Shown in pieces: positions 1-9,668 of a stretch of 64,000 nucleotides of DNA. Within the stretch, counting starts at the first letter, position 1. Each line of letters begins with the position of its first letter. The translations under genes were made by a program, and so were the position numbers. Source of the DNA: Rhizophagus irregularis (Eukaryota > Glomeromycota > Glomeromycetes > Glomerales > Glomeraceae); the NCBI RefSeq assembly GCF_026210795.1, contig NC_089436.1, forward strand, positions 4,402,001 to 4,466,000. Direction: 5' to 3'. The notes under the pieces were generated by a model. It searched no databases. It was given only the letters and a program-made list of their open reading frames with translations, and was not told the origin of the DNA.

Positions 1-799
1 CGCTTATATCGACAATATTGAAATTATCTAAAGAACTAATAATACTTAATTTTGTAGCTTCGGTAACTTGGGAGTCTTCTATACCACATTGAGATAATTC
101 ATTTGAACCAATAGCGTAAAGCCGACCAATTTTTTGTGAACGAGTAGGAATGGGTATAGTAAAAGTGTCACCCTTTCTACGTTTAGGTCTCAATATTTTC
201 CCGTGATCAGCACGATTTTCACGCTTTCTTGGTTGCCTTGCAAGAGTACTTTCAGTGGCAGGGAGAATAACGGTTAAAGCTGATTTAGGTGGTCTTCCCC
301 GCCTTTTAGGTTGATTAGATTGTTGCATAGTAGTAATAGCCTGAGGATTTTTAGGTGGCCTCCCCCGCCTTTTAGGTTGTACAGCAGTATTAACAACTTG
401 AGAAGCTATATTATCCCGATTTACAGCTTGTGAGTCTTGAACATTAATATTTGAATCAACAGATGATACTACTTGTGTAGATTTGAACTTTTTAGGAATG
501 ATAGTGACTGATTTTGTAACACAAACTTTTGAAGGAGAAACTCCGGTGACTTCTTCACTAACTTCTTTGCGTTTCCTTACATTCCGAACAGTGGCAACTG
601 AAGAAATATCGGAAACTGAAGAAATGTCGGAAGCTGAAGAAATAGTTGGCGCAGCTATAAGAGATCTGTCTGACATAATGATAGCAGCATTTTGAGCATT
701 GCGTGTTACTTGAATTCGAGTGGAGCGTCTGATATATTTTGTGCCATTTGTAGGTACTTGAGCAGCTTGTTGTTTGAGATAAGTTCTTTTTCCAACCAT
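1..799 (-). CDS. AT-hook / RCC1-repeat protein, N-terminal part (runs off the window)
   Basis: An open frame starts with ATG at 799 and stays open to the window edge (266 codons), so the C-terminus is missing. The N-terminal third is basic and Ser/Thr-rich. Two AT-hooks, PKRRGRPPK, lie at about residues 142-150 and 164-172; this motif binds the minor groove of AT-rich DNA. Further basic clusters (RQPRKREN, LRPKRRKGD) follow. From about residue 226 the sequence RLYAIGSNELSQCG is the opening strand of an RCC1 repeat. RCC1 proteins are seven-bladed propellers and the founding member is the chromatin-bound exchange factor for Ran. I infer a nuclear chromatin-associated RCC1-like protein. Whether it is the true Ran exchange factor or another RCC1-repeat protein cannot be decided without the propeller. 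The start codon is the first ATG in frame and the upstream sequence is A/T-rich non-coding. Confidence 0.78.
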   Translation of the reverse strand, partial: MVGKRTYLKQQAAQVPTNGTKYIRRSTRIQVTRNAQNAAIIMSDRSLIAAPTISSASDISSVSDISSVATVRNVRKRKEVSEEVTGVSPSKVCVTKSVTIIPKKFKSTQVVSSVDSNINVQDSQAVNRDNIASQVVNTAVQPKRRGRPPKNPQAITTMQQSNQPKRRGRPPKSALTVILPATESTLARQPRKRENRADHGKILRPKRRKGDTFTIPIPTRSQKIGRLYAIGSNELSQCGIEDSQVTEATKLSIISSLDNFNIVDIS

Positions 800-3010
800 T
801 TTAATAGATTTTAACAAAAATTAATATTTATAAGAAAGGTTTTTGAGTATAAAATAATCATTTATGTAAAAAAAATGATTAAATCAAGAAAAGAGAGAAT
901 TTCAAAAAAAAAATAAAATCTTTTTTATATGCTTCCCAACGATTTTATCGCGCCCAATAGAAAAACGATAATTAATAGAGATAAATATCACGAACTATTG
1001 AATCGCGATCTTATTGTTCTTTATTTATAAATGACTATTAATGATACGTGATACATACAATATATATAAATATTAATCATTTACACGTGCGCAGAAGTGA
1101 TAGGTTAGATCAGGAGTAATTGATGCAATAATGTACGTTTAATAGTTAATACTACAACTCTATCAGGATCGATACCTTTACCACATGTGCTTCACATGGT
1201 TAGTTTATATGTCGAAATATTTTGTACGATGTTCTACCTTTAAAGAATCCGGTCTAAACGAGTTAGTTAAAAAAAAATATTAGTATATATATATACTATA
1301 TAATATGATTAATTTTGGAATAAATGGGATTACAAATTCACAATACATCGCATTCCAAGTATTATTTGATTATTATTACCGCAGAAGTCTTAATAAAAAA
1401 CTTTTGTTAATTGAATTAATAAGATTCAATGATTCATTATGATCCACAGTGTTTTATTATTGAAAGTGATCAATGAGTCATAACAGATTTTTCTAGTACT
1501 CGTATTGCTTTTTGATAATCTTTTTGTCTAAAGCCACAATCTTAATAATACCGAAATAATAGAAGAATTATATACTTGTAGCTATTGTTTTTAAAAATTA
1601 AACAGCCAAGTTTTTTTTTTTTTAACGAAAAAAAAAAAGAAAACACATGTAACATCTTTAAGATCAGATTAAAAGGTAAATATTGCTAAATTATTTTAAT
1701 CTCTTTTATTTTATAACTTTAGAGTTACGTGACGTTAAAAATAATTTGGTTAATTTGGTTATCAATGATAGGCAATATTCAAGCTAATGATAAACTTTTT
1801 CATGCACTCGGAAGAATAATAATGGGAATACAATGATTTTAGAATAGTTTAATTTTACTAATATATAATAAATATATCTTTCATAAAGTATATTTAATAT
1901 TAATGGCATCTATCAAAAAGATGTTTAATTTCAATGTATTTTATTTGTTGTTAAAAAAAAATAAATAAACAAATAAAATGAAAATAATAAAAATAACGAT
2001 AAAAAAATTATACGCGTTAATATTTGTGATACAAATTTTTATTGTTAAGTTATTCGTAAGAATTATAACTATTAGTTATGGTGTTCTGGCAACAATTAAT
2101 TACCTTCTTAACCCTGTATAATATCCCTTCTTGACCACCCTATAGCAACACAATACATGCGATAATACAAGATAGTAAAAGTAATAATATAATTACGAAG
2201 GACTTATTGTATATAGGACAATAGGAGATAGGACAATAGGAGATATTGTGTCAATTCTATGATGCTTATAATTTAGCTTAAAAATTTTATTAATGTTATT
2301 TATTTAATTCTACATAACATCATTCTCGTCTACCTTTTTGATCATTCTATATCATTCTATTATATATACATATAAAATTGCAATTCAAATTACTATAGAT
2401 AAAGGTTGGCTTAATAAATCTCACTTACGTCCAACTTATTTTAAGTTTCTAATGTTAAACAAAATCTTTAAAAAAAACATATCAGAATAAAAAATTTATA
2501 ATTTGGTATTGTTACCACCTAGATCAGAAGGTAGTGACAGGCCCTATAAAAAAAGTGGATATGTTTTTTAGTTTATACCGACGGATACGTTTTGTATACT
2601 AAGAGATACGTTTAGGTATGTTTTTTATACCGAGTTTGAATTGTTCATTTTTCCGTATCTTGCAAGGTACGTTTTTCATCCCTATAAAAAATTCCTGGAA
2701 AACTCCGATGAATGATCATTTTTCTAGTTTTTACACCAGAAAAACTCAGACATGTGACCAATTTTCTAAAGAAATTGTAATACATTTAATATTATAAAAT
2801 CTATTATAAGATATCCCATTCTAATCGGAAGATTTTTTGCTGATATACTCCTGTGCGACAAAAATATGCGGATCACCGGTCAGGTCTGTGCGACATATTA
2901 ATTTCACATAAAATCGAAAAGAAATTACTTTATCTATTTTTTTCCCGAACAAACATGAGAAAAAAGTGAAAGAGGTCTAGTTGCAACACTGGCTTTCCCA
3001 ATAAGTTAAT
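800..3010. other. Gene-free A/T-rich gap
   Basis: No coding frame I can support. It contains homopolymer A and T runs (for example around 1610-1640) and a doubled 15-mer, GGACAATAGGAGATA, at about 2216-2245. A region at 2540-2690 carries repeated GGATACGTTTT/GGTATGTTTTTT words and two copies of CCCTATAAAAAA, possibly a worn miniature transposon. No terminal repeats could be paired convincingly. Confidence 0.5.
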
Positions 3011-3023
3011 AGTGACGACAAAA

Positions 3024-3525
3024 CCATATGCTATGAAGGGCCGAGAACTTTGCAATTTCGAATCTATAGGAACTAACTTTCTTTGCGTCTTGGGGGTAGA
3101 TCTTTATGTGAAAAGGTATGAAGATTCCGTATTCATGTGCTTTCAAAGCTTTCTTGTCATCATACGATAATACTAATCACTCTTCTTATCTCCTTATCTT
3201 TTTCAGCAAGAAATAAAGTGTGAAGGAGTATATAGAAGTTCAGTCAACTTTCCCGCAAAAATCATTCCCGTAAAAATAACGCAAAAACAAGGTATGTATA
3301 TGCCAGAAGTTGTGTATGCATGGGAGCAAGTTTTTCTCACTATGGGACTTGTATTTAGGTATCAAAATGACCGATGAAAAAATCGTCTTATTGTTCCTAT
3401 AGGAAAACTTATGAATATTCCTTGCGTTAAAGTAATACAAACGATTACATTTAACAAACATGATGGTACTAGCGAACTCAAGGTTGCAATTCAAAGCATA
3501 TTGGGCACCATTTAATCATATCCCT
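3024..3525 (+). pseudogene. Eroded coding stretch, family not recognised
   Basis: Several coding-like segments appear in the plus strand but no frame runs through. One begins MKGRELCNFESIG (from about 3034). Another reads MPEVVYAWEQVFLTMGLVF (from about 3301). A third reads NIPCVKVIQTITFNKHDGT (from about 3414). A good intron end (pyrimidine tract then CAG at about 3206, with ACTAATC upstream) lies between the first two. In-frame stops follow each segment. I read this as the remains of a gene, next to and in the same direction as the SAM-domain pseudogene downstream. It may be part of the same decayed locus or an unrelated one. The family is unknown to me. Confidence 0.22.
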
Positions 3526-3790
3526 CTCAAAATTTGTATAATTCAAGCCGGAAGCGTTATTGAAAAAGCAAATGGAACTGTATGATTTTATTTCCGATAT
3601 TTTTACTGAGGCCGGTAACGTTTATCTAGTATTATGAGAGCGGGTCAAGTGTAATGATACATTTGCAACATAAAATCATATTACTGGAACGCTTGCTTTT
3701 CCATCCCAGAAATAATTTTTTATTTCACTCCGGAACGTAACGTAACACTATTTTTATCCGATTCAAATATCCCTATAAAAACGTAACACT

Positions 3791-4866
3791 ATGAATACTC
3801 CTGCTTTTACCTCCACTTCTGTAACTGCTACTGGAATTGTTGGCGGACGAAGTCAAAAAATATGACACGGCTGAACTTATCTCTTTTTTGCGGGGACGGG
3901 ACTTAGTGCTTGACGAGGACAATGAAAAAATCCTTCGTAAGGAAAAAATTATTGGCCGGGACTTTCTCGACTTGACCCGGGAAGAGCTTGAACAAAATGT
4001 TATGAAATTGAGGCCGACAAAAAGACTCGAAAGTTCGCTAAGGAGTGTAAGGAGAAAAATTAAGGGTTTTTTCGACGTACAAGACCAAGAAAGACTTGTG
4101 TGAAGTGCTACGCAAGTACGGAATCGACACCAATGATATAAGAAAGATCCCACCTTTCATACCAGAGTCTGTAAGAATTGACATAAGGACGAGGAGTTGG
4201 AGCAGTGTGTAACTGAGATAAAACGCAAAATGGTATCATAAGCTCAACAACAAACGGTAACGAAGCTGTGCGTTGTGAATGATTTCCGTTATATTGTATG
4301 AATCCATTTTCATCGCCAGAAAAATTACCGAAAAACGAATTACCCTACCCTCAATTTTGAAGTTGTTGGTGAAGAGGCGTCTGGTCGAGTTGATTATGCA
4401 ATCAAAAAAATCATAGATGTCGTTAATGAAGAGCTGGTAGCTATAACTGAGGGTAAACAAAAGGATTTTGTGGCGGGTTTCGTAACAAAACGTACTAATG
4501 CTTCCCATCATACAAATACAAGAAAGAAGAAGCGTTCGATGATTTCGACTATCTATATGAATTCGTTACCACAAGTAGGTTCGATATGGCTTCTTGGTAG
4601 AAAAGGTGCGTTACTAACTTTATTGTTTTTCTATAATAGCTACGAACCAGTACTTCCTCTTGTATACACCAGAAAGGATTTATTGCTCGAAATCCGACTA
4701 TTCACATCGCTTACCCTCCGAGGGTATTTTAGATGACGACACAAAACTTCGCCAAGGTGTGAAGGAGGTTATGGGAGTAATCGTAGATTTGTTGAAGGAT
4801 AGGGTCGAAGTTGGTGACTCTCCAGATAGTAAGGGAGCAAGGACGAAAAAATTTATTAAAGAATAA
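3791..4866 (+). pseudogene. SAM-domain protein pseudogene
   Basis: The opening ATG (3791) gives a short Thr/Ser-rich leader. After a frameshift the frame at 3837-4103 reads KKYDTAELISFLRGRDLVLD and RKEKIIGRDFLDLTREELE. This is the helix pattern of a sterile alpha motif, including the GRDFL segment, and SAM domains mediate protein-protein contacts. The homologous reading then jumps frame to KTKKDLCEVLRKYGIDTND (about 4080-4140), jumps again to FEVVGEEASGRVDYAIKK (about 4357-4410), and once more to LKDRVEVGDSPDSKGARTK (about 4790-4850), ending at 4866. Similar full-length proteins (SAM domain plus a C-terminal part ending in LLKDR-like sequence) are, from memory, a large lineage-specific family in Rhizophagus. 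At least four frame changes and several stops make this copy non-functional. No flanking transposon ends were found. Confidence 0.6.
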
Positions 4867-5601
4867 TCGTGTAGCCTGTATAGAAAATTCATGTAGTCCC
4901 AAGCTTTGTATTTATTTGCATATATTAATAAAATTTTTTTCTTGGCAAAAAAGCGTTCTCCCAGGAAATGATCAGCCGGCATAACGTAATTTTACTTGAC
5001 TGTTTCTATATATGTATATACTAACGAATTTTGAATATTTCCGTTATTGTATAAAATTTATCGAACATGTCGCCGGAAGGAAGAAGGTGATTGAGACTAT
5101 GAATTGAGGCTCTTAAGACTGAGAGGCCTCCCAAAATAATGTCTGTTAAACAAGCTCTTGAACTTATATCATTCGAAGATAAAGAGATCATTATCAGTTA
5201 TTATAATTAGTTCGAAGCGAAGGACTATATACAAGCGGTGACACGAGATTTCTGTCTGTCCGCCCGCTCCTTTGGTTACGCCGGTAATTATAATGCTTCG
5301 GACTATCTAACGGTTCCCGTTTCCTAGTTACTTTAATAGGGCCGAAATTACCTAGTGAAGTCATTAATTTTTGGGCGCAGTATTATATTTAGTTTAAATG
5401 TATAAAATTTTGGTGTTTTGACCTTAAACTACCATCATTAACTCAACCAATGAACCAATGAGGATAAATATTTTTATTGATATTAATTATTTATTCAGGG
5501 ATCGGGTAATTAATATAAGTGACGTAAATACCCTGGAAAATGATCTACATAATCGTGACGAAGGGCAATAGAAATGAACGAATAATTTATAGTCTTTTAA
5601 T
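4867..5601. other. Gap with a small coding-like relic
   Basis: Around 5100-5335 the plus strand reads KIMSVKQALELISFEDKEII, an in-frame stop, then FEAKDYIQAVTRDFCLSARS before another stop. It looks like a worn exon in the same direction as the SAM pseudogene, but I do not recognise it and there is no start or splice framework. The rest is A/T-rich spacer. Confidence 0.25.
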
Positions 5602-5835
5602 AAGACCCAGAAATATATATATAGGGGTCAGGTGATGAAAAAATATTTTTACTATGAGCTGTACGCATTTTTTCAGGGCCGGAATTATGATAATGTCAGT
5701 CGGTTACTATAATAGGAAATAAAATTCTGACCGGCATTATCAAAAATTATCTAAAAAAGGAAAGATTTTCATGATTTTTTTAGTTCAAAATACGCAAACT
5801 CAAACCTGACCCTTTTATATATATTTCTGGGTCTT
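5602..5835. mobile_element. Miniature inverted-repeat transposon, 8-9 bp target duplication
   Basis: The left end begins AAGACCCAGAAATATATATA and runs into GGGTCAGGT. The right end is its reverse complement (ACCTGACCC then TATATATTTCTGGGTCTT), about 32 bp of near-perfect inversion. The flanks read CTTTTAAT at 5594-5601 and 5836-5843, extendable to TCTTTTAAT if one terminal base is given to the flank. An 8-bp duplication points to hAT and a 9-bp one to Mutator-like elements. The 234-bp body has no ORF, so movement would depend on a transposase elsewhere. Confidence 0.75.
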
Positions 5836-6418
5836 CTTTTAATTGGTTTTTCTTTGGGAATTTTAAATGGAAATTATCATTTTAATTGGTTACTTAAACT
5901 TCATAAATATAGTAATTGGGATTTTGTTAGAAATTGGGCTTTGAATTTACTTTCTTTCTTGAATTTTTCATTTATTATTAACTTTTATTTTTATTCTGAA
6001 ACTCGGGAATTATTATAATTTTTATCGAATTTAATAAAATTTATTTTTATAACTTGTGGTGGTGAACGTCTTTATGACGGGCTCAAGTTCTACAGCAACA
6101 ATAAAATACATCCCTCCTATTTTAAAAAAAAATCTTTACCGAAATTTTCTATCAAAAAAAAAAAAATGAAATGAAATGAAATGATCTATTAAAAAAAAAA
6201 AAAATCTTAAAAAATTCTCAGCAAAATTATTTATCTCTCTCATCTCTCTATTAAAGAAAAATTCTTTAACGAAATTCTCTACCAAAAAATGGTTTCACCT
6301 ATTATCCTTTTATTTTACTATTTTTTACTATTTTACTACAAAATATGAACTCAACTATAAAAAAAGTTTGAATAGATTAAAGTCCAAAAAATTTATTTCG
6401 GAATTAAAATCTTTTATA

Positions 6419-6614
6419 CATTCAGACCTCCATAATTGCACACCCCTTGGGACCATATGCATAATTTTCAAAATAGTGCATTTAAAGAGGGTGTGCATTT
6501 ATAGAGGTAAAATAATTAGAGATCATATAAGCTTGGGACCCAACCAGAGGGTGCATTTAGAGAGGGTATACATAGTGGGTGCAATTATGGAGAGTGCAAT
6601 TATAGAGGACTGAC
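6419..6614. mobile_element. Miniature Tc1/mariner-pogo-like element with TA duplication
   Basis: The left end CATTCAGACCTCCATAATTG and the right end (reverse complement CAGTCAGTCCTCTATAATTG) match at most positions, and both are flanked by TA (6417-6418 and 6615-6616). This is the insertion signature of the Tc1/mariner-pogo group. The 196-bp body is made of repeats of a GTGCATTTATAGAGG-type word in one orientation. That is typical of pogo-like subterminal binding sites, though here it is only inferred. No coding capacity. Confidence 0.65.
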
Positions 6615-6616
6615 TG

Positions 6617-7598
6617 TATTAAGCCAAGTCAGTTTTTTCAGTTTGTTTTTGTTTGTTTTGTTTGTTTTGTGGCTTCGAGACACGATAGTCTCGATTTATT
6701 TTTTATACAAAAGTTCAAATCATTCTAACCTTCATGTCCTTTGAAAATGTACTCTCCCAAACTCATTATCGTGGTAAGTTTATTTGTCTCTGCTATATCT
6801 TAAATGCTCAGTTAACACTTTAGTGACTGTACTTATGTTACATTAGAGTATTGGAAGAAGAAAGCGTGCTACGCCACCATTTCGCTGGTATGGCGGTACA
6901 CCATTACACACGTGTCTTGGTCTTTACAACCCTGCGTGCTGCACGTCTTCTTTGTGGATAGGAGTCTTGTCTCCTTTTGTCTTAGTATGATAAATCTTTG
7001 TTTGAGGTCTATTGGTTCTGGAGGAAAAATCAATTATGCACCTTCCTCAAATATCAAGTTTACTATTATGAATACACAGAATATGAATATTTCGTCAAAC
7101 AATGAAACACAATCTTCATAATGATTGATGTATATTAAAAATTTGAAAAAATTGTTAATCGTGATTGCAAAAAAGATGCATATATAAGATAATGAAATTT
7201 TCCTTCTTGAAGTATATATATGCGAGTCAATACAGCAATACAAGAAAGGTTAAAAAGGTAATATTTGAAGCTCTTGGGGTAGTTATATAAATATAGTTTT
7301 TTTTATTTGCATTTATAGCCAAATATAAGATTTCAAAGTGTAAGATTATATATTTTTATGATTTTTTAACACGTGATGTTGTACTATTAATCACACTGTA
7401 TCTCTTTTAAATAATGTAAGACCGAATATATTGACTTAACCATATTCAATATAAAATAAACTGTCAAAGAAACTTAGGCTATATATATTCGGCCCTTTAA
7501 TATAAAATGATGTATTTGTTGGATTGTTGTATAACTCTTCGTTAGAAAACACTTGTAAATATAAATTAAATTGTAAGTTAAATTTTTTTTTACTGAAC
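6617..7598. other. Gap with a degenerate dispersed repeat
   Basis: No gene supported. A segment at 7006-7047 (GGTCTATTGGTTC, then AATTATGCACCTTCCT) recurs with changes at 45824-45866, so it belongs to a dispersed repeat or decayed gene family. CACGTG occurs near 6908 and 7370. The rest is A/T-rich. Confidence 0.35.
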
Positions 7599-7600
7599 TA

Positions 7601-8590
7601 TGGTGCCGGAACTCTATACTAGGGATCAGAAAAGATTTGATTAAAATCGAAACTATCGAAAATCGATAAGAATCGATTTTAAATCGAATCTCGAATAAAA
7701 ATCGAATTTACCTATTGTGGCGCAGTTTCGTTAATTTGACCGTAAATTATTATTTGTTCAAAATAGTTAATTTTGGCCAAATTCATAATTCCGCCCGCGA
7801 ATTACGTGACGGAACACAAACTTCCCAAAAAGGAAATTTTATCTCCCAATAAAATTCAAGTTGCCATCGCACAAGGTTGTACAAATTTCCAAAAAAGGAA
7901 ATTTGTTCGTCGATCACTGTAATTTTTTTGTAATCACGTGATATGTGTTTAAACACACCTATTATAAACAGTATAAAAAAAATCGGTATTTGCGAAATGA
8001 TTAATCGCGATTAATCGATTTTAGAATCGATTCTAATAATGGGAATCGATTCCAATCCCTACTCTATACTCAAAAATAAAATTGGGATACTTATAAATCT
8101 TTCAACACTTTAATAAAATAAAATTTCAAAGAAATAAACCGGTAACTTTGTTCTACAAGACAAGTACTATTAAATTACCGGTCAGATTTTCAAAAAAATA
8201 TCTACATAAAAAGTTATAAGCATTTGAAATTTGATTATTTTTATATGATTGCCCCAAATTTGAAACAAAAAAGTCACATAGATGCATTTATTTTATGGGA
8301 ATTTACATAATTCGTATTGACATTTAATTATTTTAAGGCTTAAAATGGCTTAAAACGTTCTTAATTTACTTAAAAGCTCAAAAAGGCTAAATTCAACCTC
8401 ATATTGGCTTAATTCTTCTTAAATAAATACTACTTTCTGCTTTATTCTTTAACCAATTTCTTTTTTTGTACATGCTCGTATCCATTTTTTCTATTTTTTG
8501 TCCAAAATTATGAGTTTTTATTGGCTATTGTGCTTCTCACGTGATAAATTAAACATTTGAAACATTTTTGAGTATAAAGTTCCGGCACCA
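7601..8590. mobile_element. Tc1/mariner-like miniature transposon, split by a younger insertion
   Basis: The left terminus TGGTGCCGGAACTCTATACT is matched by the right terminus (reverse complement TGGTGCCGGAACTTTATACT). Each end is bounded by TA (7599-7600 and 8591-8592), the target dinucleotide of Tc1/mariner elements. After the left 19 bases the inverted-repeat sequence is broken by the insertion at 7620-8061 and resumes at 8062 with the same eight bases plus TCAAAAATAAAA. Without the insert the element is about 540 bp and non-coding. It carries the palindrome TCACGTGA at 8537-8544. Confidence 0.8.
7620..8061. mobile_element. hAT-type miniature transposon nested in the mariner-like element
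   Basis: The element starts TAGGGATCAG and ends CCAATCCCTA, giving TIRs with TAGGGAT in common. It is flanked by the exact 8-bp duplication CTCTATAC at 7612-7619 and 8062-8069, a hAT hallmark. Subterminal regions hold many copies of AATCGATT-type words in both orientations. The 442-bp interior has no credible ORF. It contains TCACGTGA at 7934-7941. It must be younger than the element it interrupts. Confidence 0.85.
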
Positions 8591-8592
8591 TA

Positions 8593-9374
8593 GAAGTTAG
8601 AATTAAACCAATCTGAAATAATATATAGATACAATTTAATCAGTAATATTCAAATAAGTTTAAGCCAGTTAATTGGATAGTAATTCAGTTATATTAAATA
8701 GAATTAATTTATTTCTTTTATATTTAATATTAATCATGTCATGATAATATAATTATATTTATTTCCTTTAAATGATTGCATTAAAAAAAGCATTTACAAA
8801 TAACCAACTCGCTTACAATCAATAATGCATGTTTGTCTATTATAAATACACAACCCCTTTTTGCTTTTGCTTTTCAATATAATGAAAGTATTAAATTTTT
8901 GGAAATTTAAGAACTTAAAAAAATCAAGCTAATTTTTTAAAAAATCTTATAAATTTCTACTTTTTAAAAAAAGAATAACTAACGTTATAAACCAGATTAA
9001 ACTCAATTCCAGATTAAACTCAATTCTAAGGATTTTATCATACCACTATATGATTTAATTTGGAAAGCTGCCATTAAATATTTTTGTCTAGAAATTTTAT
9101 TTACGCTTTAATGAATTTAGTGGAAATTATATTTTTTATTTTATATTCTGAAGTAAGTTTACGTTATTTTTATCAGTAATACATTTCTCAATTTTGGATT
9201 TGTAGATTTGAAGAATTGAAGATTATTAATTTCCTTTTTAAAAATAAATTAATATCTAGAGACTGATATAATAATTTGATATATCCTAATTTCATTTCTT
9301 TTTAATCAATTAATAAAAGATTATATTACTTGATTAAAAAATTCAAATTTTCCTGAAACTATAAATTTTAAATA
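8593..9374. other. Gene-free A/T-rich gap
   Basis: Long runs of A/T with no coding frame, no paired terminal repeats and no RNA gene seen. Confidence 0.5.
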
Positions 9375-9377
9375 TTA

Positions 9378-9411
9378 GGCGACATAAAGTTAAAAAATTG
9401 GTTCTCATATC
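9378..9411. repeat. Left terminal inverted repeat of the transposon
   Basis: Pairs with 13592-13625, 33 of 34 positions matching by eye; begins GGCGACATAAAG. A G/C-rich patch (CCAGCCGGGTCACC) follows at 9411-9424 and is partly mirrored inside the right end (CGGCCGGGTT). Confidence 0.88.
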
Positions 9412-9668
9412 CCAGCCGGGTCACCAGAACGGGAATCTTAAATTTTTATTTTTTTTCATTAACCAATCAAATTGCGCTAAACTATATCACATGATAAACT
9501 AAAATTTGTACGTAACACTATCTGCTATGCAAATGCCTAGCATACAATAAAAAAAATTTTTTTTTTAAAAAAAACCACAATTATGAACTAATTTGAAGTC
9601 TTTTCTTTCCCTTTCTTTTGTCACCCTGTTTCCATTTTAGACGCTTCTTTGAAGTAACAGTATTACCA

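Noticed and set aside
2541-2690. Paired CCCTATAAAAAA words resembling element ends
   Set aside because: Both copies point the same way and the interiors do not match the inverted pair at 54025/57147, so they do not define an element.
3773-4153. 126-codon ORF on the minus strand
   Set aside because: Antisense of the SAM-domain pseudogene; the plus strand carries the recognisable protein.
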